DNA from: Bacteroidales bacterium
Lineage (GTDB): Bacteria; Bacteroidota; Bacteroidia; Bacteroidales; F082
DNA length: 34,825 nucleotides
Direction of reading: 5' to 3'
Assembly (NCBI GenBank): GCA_018400955.1
Contig: JAGYLH010000032.1
Coordinates: 1 to 34,825, forward strand
In this document: piece after piece, positions 25,382 through 33,645 of the stretch
How positions within the stretch are numbered: the first letter of the stretch is position 1
How the letters are laid out: every line of letters starts with the position of its first letter
The notes under the pieces: model-generated
Told to the model about the DNA's origin: nothing
What the model saw: only the letters and a program-made list of their open reading frames with translations
Database searches by the model: none
Made by a program: the position numbers and the translations under genes

Positions 25382-28300
25382 CTACAGCTTGCTCACATAT
25401 CGTTTTACATAACTCAGAAGGACTTCGCGGCCAACGGGTTTTGCCAAATAATCATCGCATCCGGCTTGCAACACCTTGTGTTCATCGCCCGCTTGGGCAT
25501 AGGCTGTAAGCGCAATTACGGGTATATGAGGACACATTTGTTTGATTTGCCTGGTAGCTTCAAGCCCGTCCATCACCGGCATTTTAATATCCATCAGCAC
25601 AAGTTGGATGGCAGGAGTAGTTCGGATTTTTTCAATGGCTTCTTTGCCATTGCCGGCTCCAACAGTATCGAATCCTGCTTTTTTAAGAATTAGTTTGAGA
25701 TACTTCAGGTTTGTTTCGTCATCCTCAGCTATCAGAATGAGGGGGTTGGTTACTGGGCTTAGTGGTTTTGCTGTTTGTTTTGCTGAAGCTCTCAGCGACT
25801 CAGTTGGAACCAAAGGCAAAGAAAAATAAAATGTTGATCCTTTGCCGTAAACTGATTCGGAGTGTATGTTGCCTCCCAGCAAATGCCCAATTTCCATGGC
25901 AATGGAAAGTCCCAAACCACTGCCTTCGTATCCCCTTGTGTTAAATGTTTCCGCTTGCTTGAAGGGCTCAAAAATAATTTCCAGCTTATCGGCAGCGATT
26001 CCCTTTCCGGTATCTTTTACAAAAAACTCCACAAAGCTTTCCCTGATCTGATATCCAAACTCAACACCTCCATTAAATGTGAATTTTATTGCATTGTCGA
26101 TTAGTTGCCCAAGCAGTTTGTATAGCAATTCAGGGTCAGTTTTCAGATTTACATCGGGAGATTGTTCGTTTTTTATCAGTTCTATGCTTAATCCTTTGTC
26201 CAGACAATGGGGGCTGAATTGATGCAGGAGTTTTTCAAGCAGTTTAGCTATTGATGTGGTTTTCGGGTTTACTATCATATTGCCGGTAACGAGCAGGGAA
26301 ATATCCATATAGTCTGTTACGGTATCGAGCAGGCGGTTGCTGCCTTTTCTGATATGTTCAAAAACATTATTGCGCTCGTCCTGCGAGGTTTCTTCCATTA
26401 TCAGGATTTCGCTAAAACCAACTATATGATTGAGAGGCGTGCGAATTTCGTGGGAAATATTTTGCATAAAAGCCGTTTTTAACTTGTCACTGGCTTCCGC
26501 CTTTTCTTTGGCTGCAATCAGTTCCTTTTCTGTATGTATTCGCAGCTTAATATTGGTGAGCAGCTGGGCATAAATTTTCAACAATTGCTGTTCCGTATCT
26601 GAATACATATGATGGTTGTTTACCGAATCAAAGCCCACAAATCCAATACATTTGTCCTGATCCATCTTAGGGACTGTCAAAACGCTTTTCACACCCTGTG
26701 GTTCAAGTATATCCCTTTCCTGACCTTTCGGCAAAGCGAACACATCGGGCACATACATGGGCTTGCCCTGCCGGTGGGCAACCACCCAGGCGCGCATCAT
26801 GGCCAGCGGAACGTTTTGCAAATTGTCGATTTCGGCTGAAATTCCCTCTCTGCACCATTCATAGGTGTTGTGGCAAACATCATTTTCCCAGTCGTAATCA
26901 AAAGTATAGGAGCGGTCAGCCTGCACGAATAAACCCATCATAACAAGCGATTCATTTACTGCCTCGTCAACCCGGTTGAGTGGAATATTGATAAAACGGG
27001 CTGAAATATCCATCAATAATTGCCGAAAACGGGTTTCGAACAACAGGCTTTCTTCAATTTCCTTTTGTTTGCTTATGTCCTGGGTAATGCCAAAAATGGA
27101 TGTAAGCTTGCTGTTCTCGTCTTTGATAAATTCACCATAGGAGTATAACCACCTGACTGTGCCGTCCGGATGCATAACGCGATAGCGGTAACTGTATGGC
27201 TTGCCTTGTTCAATGGCTTGCTTAAAGATGTTTTCGCTGTTAGTTCTGTCCTCAGGGTGTACATAGCTCAAAACGGCTTCTACAGTACCGCCGAAAGAAT
27301 GATCAGTTATGCCAAAAAGCTGGTTGTGGTCATCTGACCATTCTACTTTGTTCGTTTCCAGATCAAATTGCCAATACCCCATATTGGCTACCTTCATGGC
27401 CAAACTGAGCTTCGCTTCACTATCTTTCAGCTGTTTCTCGGCTTGTTTGTTTTTGGTCACATCACGGGCTGTTCCTACTACGCCTATTATTTCACCGGCT
27501 TCATTTCGAAGGGGTGTTTTTACCACATCCAGGTACAAAAACTTACCCTTCACATTGCCAAATTCATCAAATTGACCCGTTTCGCCTGCCTCCAGCACGA
27601 TGGAATCAGAGTCGCTGCAAATTTCGCCAAAGGTGTGCCAGCTCGAATCATCTGGGCGGGTGTCTCTTTCTCGCTGTGCAAAATACATATCATTTTTGCC
27701 TATGGGCTCATCCGTATCTCTGGCATTGAGCAGGTTTTCGCAAATGGAACGGTTGGCAAAAATATAGTTCTTGTTCAGGTCTTTGGCCCAGACCATATCC
27801 GGCATAATATCAGCCATATTGCGGAATAGTTCCTGCAATAGTTTGTAGTTTTGCTGGCTGCTTATCAAGTCTTTCTTGGCCCTGATTTGTTCAGTTACAT
27901 CAATGCCCAGCCCCCAGGATGCCCAGCCCGGCAAGGGCAGTTTCAGGTAGGTGTCGAACCAGGCTATGCTGCGCTTTTCACCATTTTTTGCAACCAATTC
28001 AAAAATATTTTCTTCAGTATTATTTTTAAATGAGTTTTCCCAAACTTGTTGGCGGTATTCGGGCTCCGGGTAGAGCCATTTCATGGCATCAGGGTTTCCA
28101 ATAATCTCTTCAGCCATGTATCCGGTGCTGGTTTCGCAAGCTTTGTTCCAAACAATAAAATGACCGTTTTCATCAAATGCATTCAACAAAACAGGCATAT
28201 TGTCAAGGATTTCCCTGAATCGGGTTTCACTTTCTTTTAGCGCCTTTTCGGCTGCAACTTTTTCTGTTATGTCCCGCACAATTGAAAGGACTTCGTTTTT

Positions 28301-29464
28301 GCCGCAGGGCACAAACCTTGATTCAAAAAGCCGCGGTTCCCCCATGATAGGAAGTTCATAAGCTGCTTGCGTTGGTTCTTGGTTTGTTAACACTTGATTT
28401 ACCTTGTTGACAAATAGCTTAGCGACTTCAGCAGGCAAAACCTCCTCAGCTTTTTTACCTAAGAAAACTTCAGGTTCAATATACAGGGCATCCCTGTTGG
28501 AAGCGTGGTAATCGAGAATGCGGTTCTCCGAATCTACCAAAAACATCACATCGGGATTGGCTTCAAGCAGGGCTTTGTTCCTTTCAGTGAACTGTTTTAG
28601 TTTGCTTTCGGCCTGCAAGCGGTTTGTCAGGTCGATGTCAATACAATACAGTTCAGGTGGTGATCCCGGCAGGTTCAGGATGGTATGACTCGAAAACACA
28701 TTTACGTAAGAACCGTTTTTGTGTTTTAATCGCAGCTCCTCCGAAGGGATTGGGTTGCCTGTTTGAGCCATCAAGGCTATTGCCTGTTTTACCTCCTTGC
28801 GTTTTTCATCAGGAATAATCAGGTCTATCAAGTTGCGGCCAATAGCCTCTTCGGCTTTGTAACCATAGAGTGCTTCTGCAGTCTTATTCCAATAAGTTGT
28901 GGTTCCGTCAAATAAATAACCTTGAATGGCAACATTGGTAACATTTTGCAGCAGGTTATAAAATCGCTTTTTACTTTCATCAAGGGCAGCATCTTTGCAG
29001 TCTTGCTCTGCAATTTTGTTTAGAATGCAATGCGTACGCAGGTATTTTCCTAGATGATCGAACTCCTTAAAACATTTTAGCGTCACCGAAACCTCTTTGT
29101 TTTCCTTGTGCCAGAAGTTAAGTTGGATATCCGCTTCAGCATCAAAGCCTTGCTGATCAATTAGTTCAATGAATTTTTGAGTATTATTTTGGTGTACAAA
29201 ATCACCCAGATACCTGCCGTGTATTTCATCTGCGGCAAAACCCAGCAGCTTTGTCCAGGCGGTGTTAATTTCCATAATGTTTGCATTGGCATCCATTATG
29301 TGATAGGCAAAAGGTATGTTTTTGGAGATATGTGTTGTATGCTCATCCAATGAAGCTGGGTGGCAGCTATTCTGTTCGTGTGATGTCCGGGATTGCAGTT
29401 TAGCGAGCTCAGCTTTTGTTTTTTTTAACTCGGCAGCTAACTGGTTTTTGGTTTTGTTTGGCAT
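25382..29464 (-). CDS. Cytoplasmic hybrid histidine kinase (6 PAS, GAF, HK, receiver)
   Basis: The 1360-aa protein starts with a short coiled coil (residues 4-25, Lys/Glu/Leu-rich), then about six PAS domains (45-155, 165-285, 300-405, 420-530, 545-670, 690-800). A GAF domain (815-975, NTYEWC, LEPQGVKSVLTVP) clearly matches the GAF of the 1565-aa kinase. The transmitter has His1005 in NISHEIRTPLNHIVGFS, N box QLIDNAIKFT, G1 DTGKGIA and G2 GSGLGLSIA. The receiver has LILIAEDDETN and Asp1292 in LVLMDIKMPVMDG. It has no membrane segment and no output domain beyond the receiver. It has its own good promoter candidate (29585-29556) and a possible terminator, so it appears to be transcribed separately from both the B12-type regulator upstream and the kinase-glycosidase run downstream. 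Confidence 0.93.
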   Translation of the reverse strand: MPNKTKNQLAAELKKTKAELAKLQSRTSHEQNSCHPASLDEHTTHISKNIPFAYHIMDANANIMEINTAWTKLLGFAADEIHGRYLGDFVHQNNTQKFIELIDQQGFDAEADIQLNFWHKENKEVSVTLKCFKEFDHLGKYLRTHCILNKIAEQDCKDAALDESKKRFYNLLQNVTNVAIQGYLFDGTTTYWNKTAEALYGYKAEEAIGRNLIDLIIPDEKRKEVKQAIALMAQTGNPIPSEELRLKHKNGSYVNVFSSHTILNLPGSPPELYCIDIDLTNRLQAESKLKQFTERNKALLEANPDVMFLVDSENRILDYHASNRDALYIEPEVFLGKKAEEVLPAEVAKLFVNKVNQVLTNQEPTQAAYELPIMGEPRLFESRFVPCGKNEVLSIVRDITEKVAAEKALKESETRFREILDNMPVLLNAFDENGHFIVWNKACETSTGYMAEEIIGNPDAMKWLYPEPEYRQQVWENSFKNNTEENIFELVAKNGEKRSIAWFDTYLKLPLPGWASWGLGIDVTEQIRAKKDLISSQQNYKLLQELFRNMADIMPDMVWAKDLNKNYIFANRSICENLLNARDTDEPIGKNDMYFAQRERDTRPDDSSWHTFGEICSDSDSIVLEAGETGQFDEFGNVKGKFLYLDVVKTPLRNEAGEIIGVVGTARDVTKNKQAEKQLKDSEAKLSLAMKVANMGYWQFDLETNKVEWSDDHNQLFGITDHSFGGTVEAVLSYVHPEDRTNSENIFKQAIEQGKPYSYRYRVMHPDGTVRWLYSYGEFIKDENSKLTSIFGITQDISKQKEIEESLLFETRFRQLLMDISARFINIPLNRVDEAVNESLVMMGLFVQADRSYTFDYDWENDVCHNTYEWCREGISAEIDNLQNVPLAMMRAWVVAHRQGKPMYVPDVFALPKGQERDILEPQGVKSVLTVPKMDQDKCIGFVGFDSVNNHHMYSDTEQQLLKIYAQLLTNIKLRIHTEKELIAAKEKAEASDKLKTAFMQNISHEIRTPLNHIVGFSEILIMEETSQDERNNVFEHIRKGSNRLLDTVTDYMDISLLVTGNMIVNPKTTSIAKLLEKLLHQFSPHCLDKGLSIELIKNEQSPDVNLKTDPELLYKLLGQLIDNAIKFTFNGGVEFGYQIRESFVEFFVKDTGKGIAADKLEIIFEPFKQAETFNTRGYEGSGLGLSIAMEIGHLLGGNIHSESVYGKGSTFYFSLPLVPTESLRASAKQTAKPLSPVTNPLILIAEDDETNLKYLKLILKKAGFDTVGAGNGKEAIEKIRTTPAIQLVLMDIKMPVMDGLEATRQIKQMCPHIPVIALTAYAQAGDEHKVLQAGCDDYLAKPVGREVLLSYVKRYVSKL

Positions 29465-29526
29465 GGCAGTTAAGTTGATTGATCGAAACCCCTCTGTCAG
29501 AGTTTGTAAAAATAGAATAATTCTCT

Positions 29527-29585
29527 GATAAAATCATCTTATTTTCCTGTTTTATCAAAATTATACCCAATCAACTTTGTCCAAA
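29527..29585 (-). promoter_or_regulatory. Promoter of the 1360-aa kinase gene with an adjoining inverted repeat
   Basis: On the minus strand TTTG (29585-29582), an 18-bp spacer and TAATTTTG (29563-29556) fit the Bacteroidota -33/-7 pattern well. The expected start is near 29550, giving a leader of about 85 nt. An inverted repeat GATAAAA (29527-29533) / TTTTATC (29550-29556) spans the start site and early leader, so it may be an operator or an RNA hairpin. Confidence 0.5.
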
Positions 29586-29683
29586 AATGGGGACAACTAC
29601 GCCAGCCGCTGTTCAAGCTTTTAAGCTTGCTCTGTTTGATGTTTTTATATAGCCGTATTTTGCTCAAAACTTTGTAAAAGTTT

Positions 29684-30568
29684 TCACCCAAACAACCCAA
29701 TTGCCTTTTTGAAATCGGTGGCACAACTCATCAGATGTGCATTGTCGGCAAGTTTCCAGTCGATGCCGGCTGCCTGAATGCCGGAAATTAATACATGCTG
29801 TTTTGAAAAATGACTGGTGATTTCATCAATATAGACTTTCATCTCAGGCTTGGTTACAGCCGAAACAAAATAAGTGGCCAACAAATTGGGTTCGATGGTT
29901 TGCGCAACTGAAAACAGGTCGGTGAGGGGCACATTCTGGCCCAGATAAATCACCTTAAAACCATGTTTTTTGGCAATATAATAATATGTGAGCAGGCCTA
30001 TTTCGTGGAGTTCCCATTCCGGAAGGAACATAACAATGCGCTTGGCCGTATCAGATGAAACCATCGGCAAGCTGTCGATTGCAACGCATAGCTTCATGCG
30101 TATCAGGTTCGAAATAAAGTGCTCCTGTGCCGGGTTGATGGCACCGGTTTGCCAAAGCACACCAATTTTTTCAAAAAATGGATACACTACATGATACAGG
30201 GTGTCTTCAAAACCGATTTTGATAATGGAATGGTTCAGGATTTTTTCAAATCGATCCTCATTCAATTCGATCATGGAAACAACCAGGCTTTCAATTTGGC
30301 TCAGGTAATCAGATCCCGGCCTGATTACTTCAAGTATTTTTTGGTTGAGCTGTTGATTGGTCAGGCGGGCAATGTGAGATATTTTTAGGCCGTTTCTGTT
30401 TAAAATTGAAACATTGAGCAGTTTCTTGAGGTCTTCGTCATTGTACCAGCGAATGTTTGAATCGGTTCGTGCCGGATCGACTATCTCATAGCGCTTTTCC
30501 CACATCCTGATGGTGTGGGCTTTGATGCCGGTTAAGCGCTCCAGGTCCTTTATTGAGTAAGTTGACAT
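29684..30568 (-). CDS. MerR-family regulator with CarH-like B12-binding domain
   Basis: The 294-aa protein has an N-terminal MerR winged helix (YSIKDLERLTGIKAHTIRMWEKRY, residues 4-27; key part GIKAHTIRMWEKRY). A helical B12-cap domain follows, with the Wx9EH motif (Trp139, Glu149-His150), and then a Rossmann B12-binding domain with ExHxxG (Glu186, His188, Gly191), where His188 is the expected lower cobalt ligand. In CarH/LitR this exact set of residues binds adenosylcobalamin and makes a light-sensitive tetrameric repressor, usually of carotenoid genes. No carotenoid gene is present here. Its immediate downstream neighbour is the 1360-aa kinase (219 bp away, with its own promoter). Light or B12 sensing is well supported by motifs; the target genes are unknown. 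Confidence 0.92.
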   Translation of the reverse strand: MSTYSIKDLERLTGIKAHTIRMWEKRYEIVDPARTDSNIRWYNDEDLKKLLNVSILNRNGLKISHIARLTNQQLNQKILEVIRPGSDYLSQIESLVVSMIELNEDRFEKILNHSIIKIGFEDTLYHVVYPFFEKIGVLWQTGAINPAQEHFISNLIRMKLCVAIDSLPMVSSDTAKRIVMFLPEWELHEIGLLTYYYIAKKHGFKVIYLGQNVPLTDLFSVAQTIEPNLLATYFVSAVTKPEMKVYIDEITSHFSKQHVLISGIQAAGIDWKLADNAHLMSCATDFKKAIGLFG

Positions 30569-30671
30569 TTAGTTTAGTTAGATTTTTTTAGTCTGCTGCC
30601 TATTAATAACAAAACCCGGTGCAAAATGTTTTAGCTTAACATGCTTCTGTGCACATTTCATCCGAAAATAG

Positions 30672-30679
30672 TACTTTCG
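30672..30679 (+). promoter_or_regulatory. Candidate -7 element of the housekeeping run
   Basis: TACTTTCG at 30672-30679 is one base off TAnnTTTG and lies 27 bp before the ATG at 30707. It supports 30707, not the upstream in-frame ATG at 30641, as the start of the DUF2520 gene. No clear -33 element was found. Confidence 0.4.
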
Positions 30680-30706
30680 TGCAAAAATAGTGTTTTGGCT
30701 TTACCT

Positions 30707-31480
30707 ATGATAAATCGTATAACCATTATTGGTACCGGCAAGGTTGCAGGTCATCTTGCAACTGCATATAAACAAGCTGGTGTCCTGATTGTTCAAGTAC
30801 TCGGGCGACATTTGCAAGCTGCTGCCTGCATAGCTGATGGTGTGAGGGCTCAAGGTATCGACAGTTTTGCTGATTTAAACCCCCAGACGGATCTTTTTTT
30901 GCTGGCTGTTTCTGATTATGCTGTCGCTGAGGTAGCCAGGCAATTGCCAGAAGGCAAAACACTTGTTGCACACACTTCCGGCTTTATGGGGATGGAGGCG
31001 CTGCTTCCATTTCGTGAAAATGTGGGTGTTTTATACCCTTTACAAACTTTTACCAAAGGTCGCCCGCTGGATTACAGCAACATTCCTTTTTTTATTGAAG
31101 CCAATTCAACAGAAAATGAGGAGCGTTTATTATCCTTGGCCAGACAGCTAAGTAGCAGTGTTGCGCTTGCCAACAGCCAATTGCGCCAAAAGATGCACCT
31201 GGCCGCGGTGTTTGCCTGCAATTTTCCCAATTACCTTTTTGGTATTGCCGACGAACTTTTAAAAGCGGAAGGCCTGACACTGGATGTGCTGAAACCCTTG
31301 CTGCACGAAACAGTTGAAAAAGCCCTGTCTTTGGGCCCTGAAAACGCTCAAACTGGCCCGGCGGCCCGAAACGATAAAATAACGTTGGAGGCCCATTTGA
31401 AAATGCTGGATGGGAGGGCCGATCATCAGAAAGTATATGATTTTTTGACATCGAAAATTATTGAATCACTTAATAAGTAA
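30707..31480 (+). CDS. Rossmann-fold plus DUF2520 protein (COG5495-like)
   Basis: From the ATG at 30707 the product is 257 aa. It opens with a dinucleotide-binding motif IGTGKVAGHLATAYKQAG, continues with the Rossmann-like domain (LFLLAVSDYAVAEVA, LVAHTSGFMGMEAL, YPLQTFTKG) and ends in the helical DUF2520 domain (AAVFACNFPNYLFGIADELL, and a GPAARND segment). It resembles F420/NADP-dependent oxidoreductases and 6-phosphogluconate dehydrogenase-like folds, but no reaction is known to me. In Bacteroidota it is commonly found beside KdsC, UbiA and Maf genes, as here. The KdsC gene starts 2 bp after its stop. An in-frame ATG at 30641 was rejected because it precedes the likely promoter and adds a tail before the conserved start. 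Confidence 0.85.
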   Translation: MINRITIIGTGKVAGHLATAYKQAGVLIVQVLGRHLQAAACIADGVRAQGIDSFADLNPQTDLFLLAVSDYAVAEVARQLPEGKTLVAHTSGFMGMEALLPFRENVGVLYPLQTFTKGRPLDYSNIPFFIEANSTENEERLLSLARQLSSSVALANSQLRQKMHLAAVFACNFPNYLFGIADELLKAEGLTLDVLKPLLHETVEKALSLGPENAQTGPAARNDKITLEAHLKMLDGRADHQKVYDFLTSKIIESLNK

Positions 31481-31482
31481 AC

Positions 31483-32001
31483 ATGAATTACAAAGCCCTG
31501 CTGAAGGACGTTAATACCTTTATTTTTGACTATGATGGCGTAATGACCAATGGTGTAATTGTGCTCAACAACGACGGCGAGCCCTTGCGCACAGCCAATG
31601 TGAAAGATGGCTATGCGCTGCAATTGGCCGTGAAACTCGGTTATAACATCGCCATCATTTCAGGTGGCAATTCGCCTTCAATGCATACGCGTTTTAAAGC
31701 CTTGAAAATTGATGATGTGTTTCTTGGTGTGGCCGATAAGTTTAAGGTTTTCAGCCGCTATATCAAGGAAAAAAACCTGGACCCAAAGCATATTGTTTAT
31801 ATGGGCGACGATATACCCGATTACCACGTAATGATGGCTGTGGGCATTCCTGTTTGTCCAAATGACGCTTCGGATGAAATCAAACGTATCAGCAAATATA
31901 TCAGCCATCATGGAGGTGGCGAAGGCTGTGTGCGCGACATCATCGAGCAAGTGTTGAAAGTGCAGGGCAAATGGCTGAGCCAGGATGCTTTTCATTGGTA
32001 A
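31483..32001 (+). CDS. kdsC: KdsC-type HAD phosphatase (KDO 8-phosphate phosphatase)
   Basis: The 172-aa protein is the normal length for the small, cap-less HAD subfamily of KdsC. It has the nucleophile motif FDYDGVMT (Asp16, Asp18), a KDGYALQLAVK segment typical of KdsC, motif II IISGGN, the conserved Lys in VADKFK, and motif IV MGDDIPD. KdsC dephosphorylates KDO 8-phosphate in lipopolysaccharide core synthesis, in the cytoplasm as a tetramer. The C-terminal GGGEGCVRDIIE, which reaches into the neighbouring active site in this family, is present. It directly follows the DUF2520 gene and is intact. A related sugar-phosphate phosphatase cannot be fully excluded. Confidence 0.88.
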   Translation: MNYKALLKDVNTFIFDYDGVMTNGVIVLNNDGEPLRTANVKDGYALQLAVKLGYNIAIISGGNSPSMHTRFKALKIDDVFLGVADKFKVFSRYIKEKNLDPKHIVYMGDDIPDYHVMMAVGIPVCPNDASDEIKRISKYISHHGGGEGCVRDIIEQVLKVQGKWLSQDAFHW

Positions 32002-32108
32002 AGAGGATTTTAATATGAGAATAATGTTCATTTGCTATGTTGCTGGCTTTTTTGGTTCTGATACAATCCAGAATAAACCAACGGATAGAATGTTTAAAAT
32101 AAAAAATC

Positions 32109-33038
32109 ATGAACCCATACTTGCGTCTGATTCGTTTACCAACCTGATGATTATTGTGTTGTTTATGGTGCTGGTGCGCTATTATCTCATCGCCATTCCT
32201 TTGGCTATGCAGGCGTTGATTTGCCCCAATCTGCTTTTCATTTTGCCTTGCTCACCCTTTGTGATGGTGTTGTTGTCGGCAGCAGGCTACATCATCAACG
32301 AGATTATTTTGATATGGATGTGGATGGCTTTAACAAAGCCGACCGACAGATTGCCGGCAAAATCATCCCTGCCGAAAGCGTCAGGCGTTTTATTGATCAT
32401 AAACTTAACCGCCCTGCTCATTGGGTTTTATTTGAGCCTGGCTGTGGAGAGCCTGCAACTGGCTTTGATATTTGTAATGATTTCGGGTATGCTGTGGTTT
32501 TATTCGGCACGCTACAAACGCATGTTGCTGCTGGTAATGCTGATAATTGCCCTGGGCGCGGCACTGGGTGTTGTTATCGTTTGGTTTTTCGAGCTGAAAG
32601 GCCTTATACCAACCAACTGATTTTGCAGAGGCCATGCGGCAATGCCGTTTATGGCAGCCATGGTTTTTGCTTATGCCTTGTTTGTCCTTGATATCCACCT
32701 TTATCAGGGAGCTGGTGAAGGATTTAGAAGATATAAAGGGCGATGAACGTTGTGGTTGCCGAACCCTCCCTGTGGTTTACGGAAGCACAGCTTCACGCAA
32801 CCTGGCGCTGGCAGTGACGATTATTTTGATTGCCATGATCGCCTTTTGGCAATATGTGCTTTTCCAAAGACAGGTAATGGGCCCGTTTTGGGCGCTTTTT
32901 GGTGCTGACCTGATTGGGCTCTTGGTCATTTTAAGACTTTATACCGCTGAAGACAGAAAACATTTCAGGCAGGTTTCTGTTTTACTTAAAATACTCATGC
33001 TGCTTGGCATTCTTTCAATACCCTTTATTTATCTTTAA
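32109..33038 (+). pseudogene. UbiA-family prenyltransferase gene disrupted by multiple small indels
   Basis: The best reconstruction starts at ATG 32109 (MNPYLRLIRLPN...). The first Asp motif NDYFDMDVD falls in one frame near 32302, the second KDLEDIKGD in another after 32700. Joining the family-like segments needs frame changes near 32141, 32300, 32409, 32614, 32638 and 32686, and probably compensating pairs at 32220/32258 and 32533/32539. Each is one or two bases. From about 32688 to the stop at 33038 the frame is clean, with several hydrophobic helices. The full length, about 305 codons, matches intact UbiA proteins such as geranylgeranylglycerol-phosphate geranylgeranyltransferase-like enzymes of Bacteroidota. 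Either the gene is decaying or this 550-bp stretch was poorly sequenced. The 107 bp between KdsC and 32109 hold no other clear gene. Confidence 0.75.
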
Positions 33039-33042
33039 AAAC

Positions 33043-33645
33043 ATGCTTCAGGAGCTTTTAAAAAAACACAAGGTTGTTCTGGCTTCAAAATCTCCAAGAC
33101 GACAGGCTTTGCTAAAAGATATGGGTCTTGATTTCGAGGTTATTACCAAGGATACGGAGGAATCATTTCCGGCACATTTGTCCGGTCACGAAATAGTTTT
33201 GCATTTATGCAAACGCAAGGCCGAAGCCTTTTCAGCCGATGAACTGCCTGCTGATTTTTTGCTGATTGCTGCTGATACCATTGTGCTTGTTGATGATCAG
33301 GTACTCAATAAAGCGACTGATAAGCAAGAAGCCATGCACATGCTCACAAGCTTATCCGGCAGGAAGCACCAGGTAATTACAGGCGTGTGCCTGCGAGACA
33401 AGTTGCGGCTCAAAGCCTTTTACGAACTTACGGAAGTTAATTTTGGCCCCATCAGCAGGGATGAAATAATATGGTATGTGGACAATTATAAACCCTTTGA
33501 CAAGGCCGGTGCCTATGGCATTCAGGAGTGGATTGGTTTGGTGGGTGTCGAATCCATCAACGGCTCCTATTTTAATGTGGTGGGCTTGCCTGCCCATAAA
33601 CTTTTTCAGGAATTGAAACAATTTGTAAATGAACAATATGAATAA
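33043..33645 (+). CDS. maf: Maf-family nucleotide pyrophosphatase
   Basis: The 200-aa product begins at 33043, 4 bp after the prenyltransferase stop. It shows the Maf signatures VVLASKSPRRQALL near the N-terminus, LIAADTIVLVDD in the middle, and FDKAGAYGIQEW and INGSYFNVVGLP near the end. Maf proteins hydrolyse non-canonical or selected nucleoside triphosphates (dTTP/UTP-type in one subgroup, methylated GTP in another) to monophosphates. The DKAGAYGIQ pattern fits the dTTP/UTP (YhdE-like) group. An in-frame ATG at 33004 would overlap the upstream gene and add 13 residues before the conserved start, so it was not used. The 3' end overlaps the DUF502 gene. Confidence 0.93.
   Translation: MLQELLKKHKVVLASKSPRRQALLKDMGLDFEVITKDTEESFPAHLSGHEIVLHLCKRKAEAFSADELPADFLLIAADTIVLVDDQVLNKATDKQEAMHMLTSLSGRKHQVITGVCLRDKLRLKAFYELTEVNFGPISRDEIIWYVDNYKPFDKAGAYGIQEWIGLVGVESINGSYFNVVGLPAHKLFQELKQFVNEQYE

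Noticed and set aside
29614-29629. Palindrome CAAGCTTTTAAGCTTG between the B12-type regulator and the 1360-aa kinase, a possible terminator
   Set aside because: The stem has at most a 2-4 nt loop and neither strand shows a U-tract after it. It is too weak to call.
30569-30584. CTAA-like direct repeats just upstream of the B12-type regulator start, possibly a CarH-type tandem operator
   Set aside because: The units are only four bases and irregular in an AT-rich stretch. CarH operators have longer repeats.
31985-32108. In-frame extension of the UbiA-like frame starting at 31985, suggesting a separate 211-aa membrane protein
   Set aside because: The true N-terminus MNPYLRLIRLP lies in another frame at 32109, and the apparent ORF is a patchwork created by indels.
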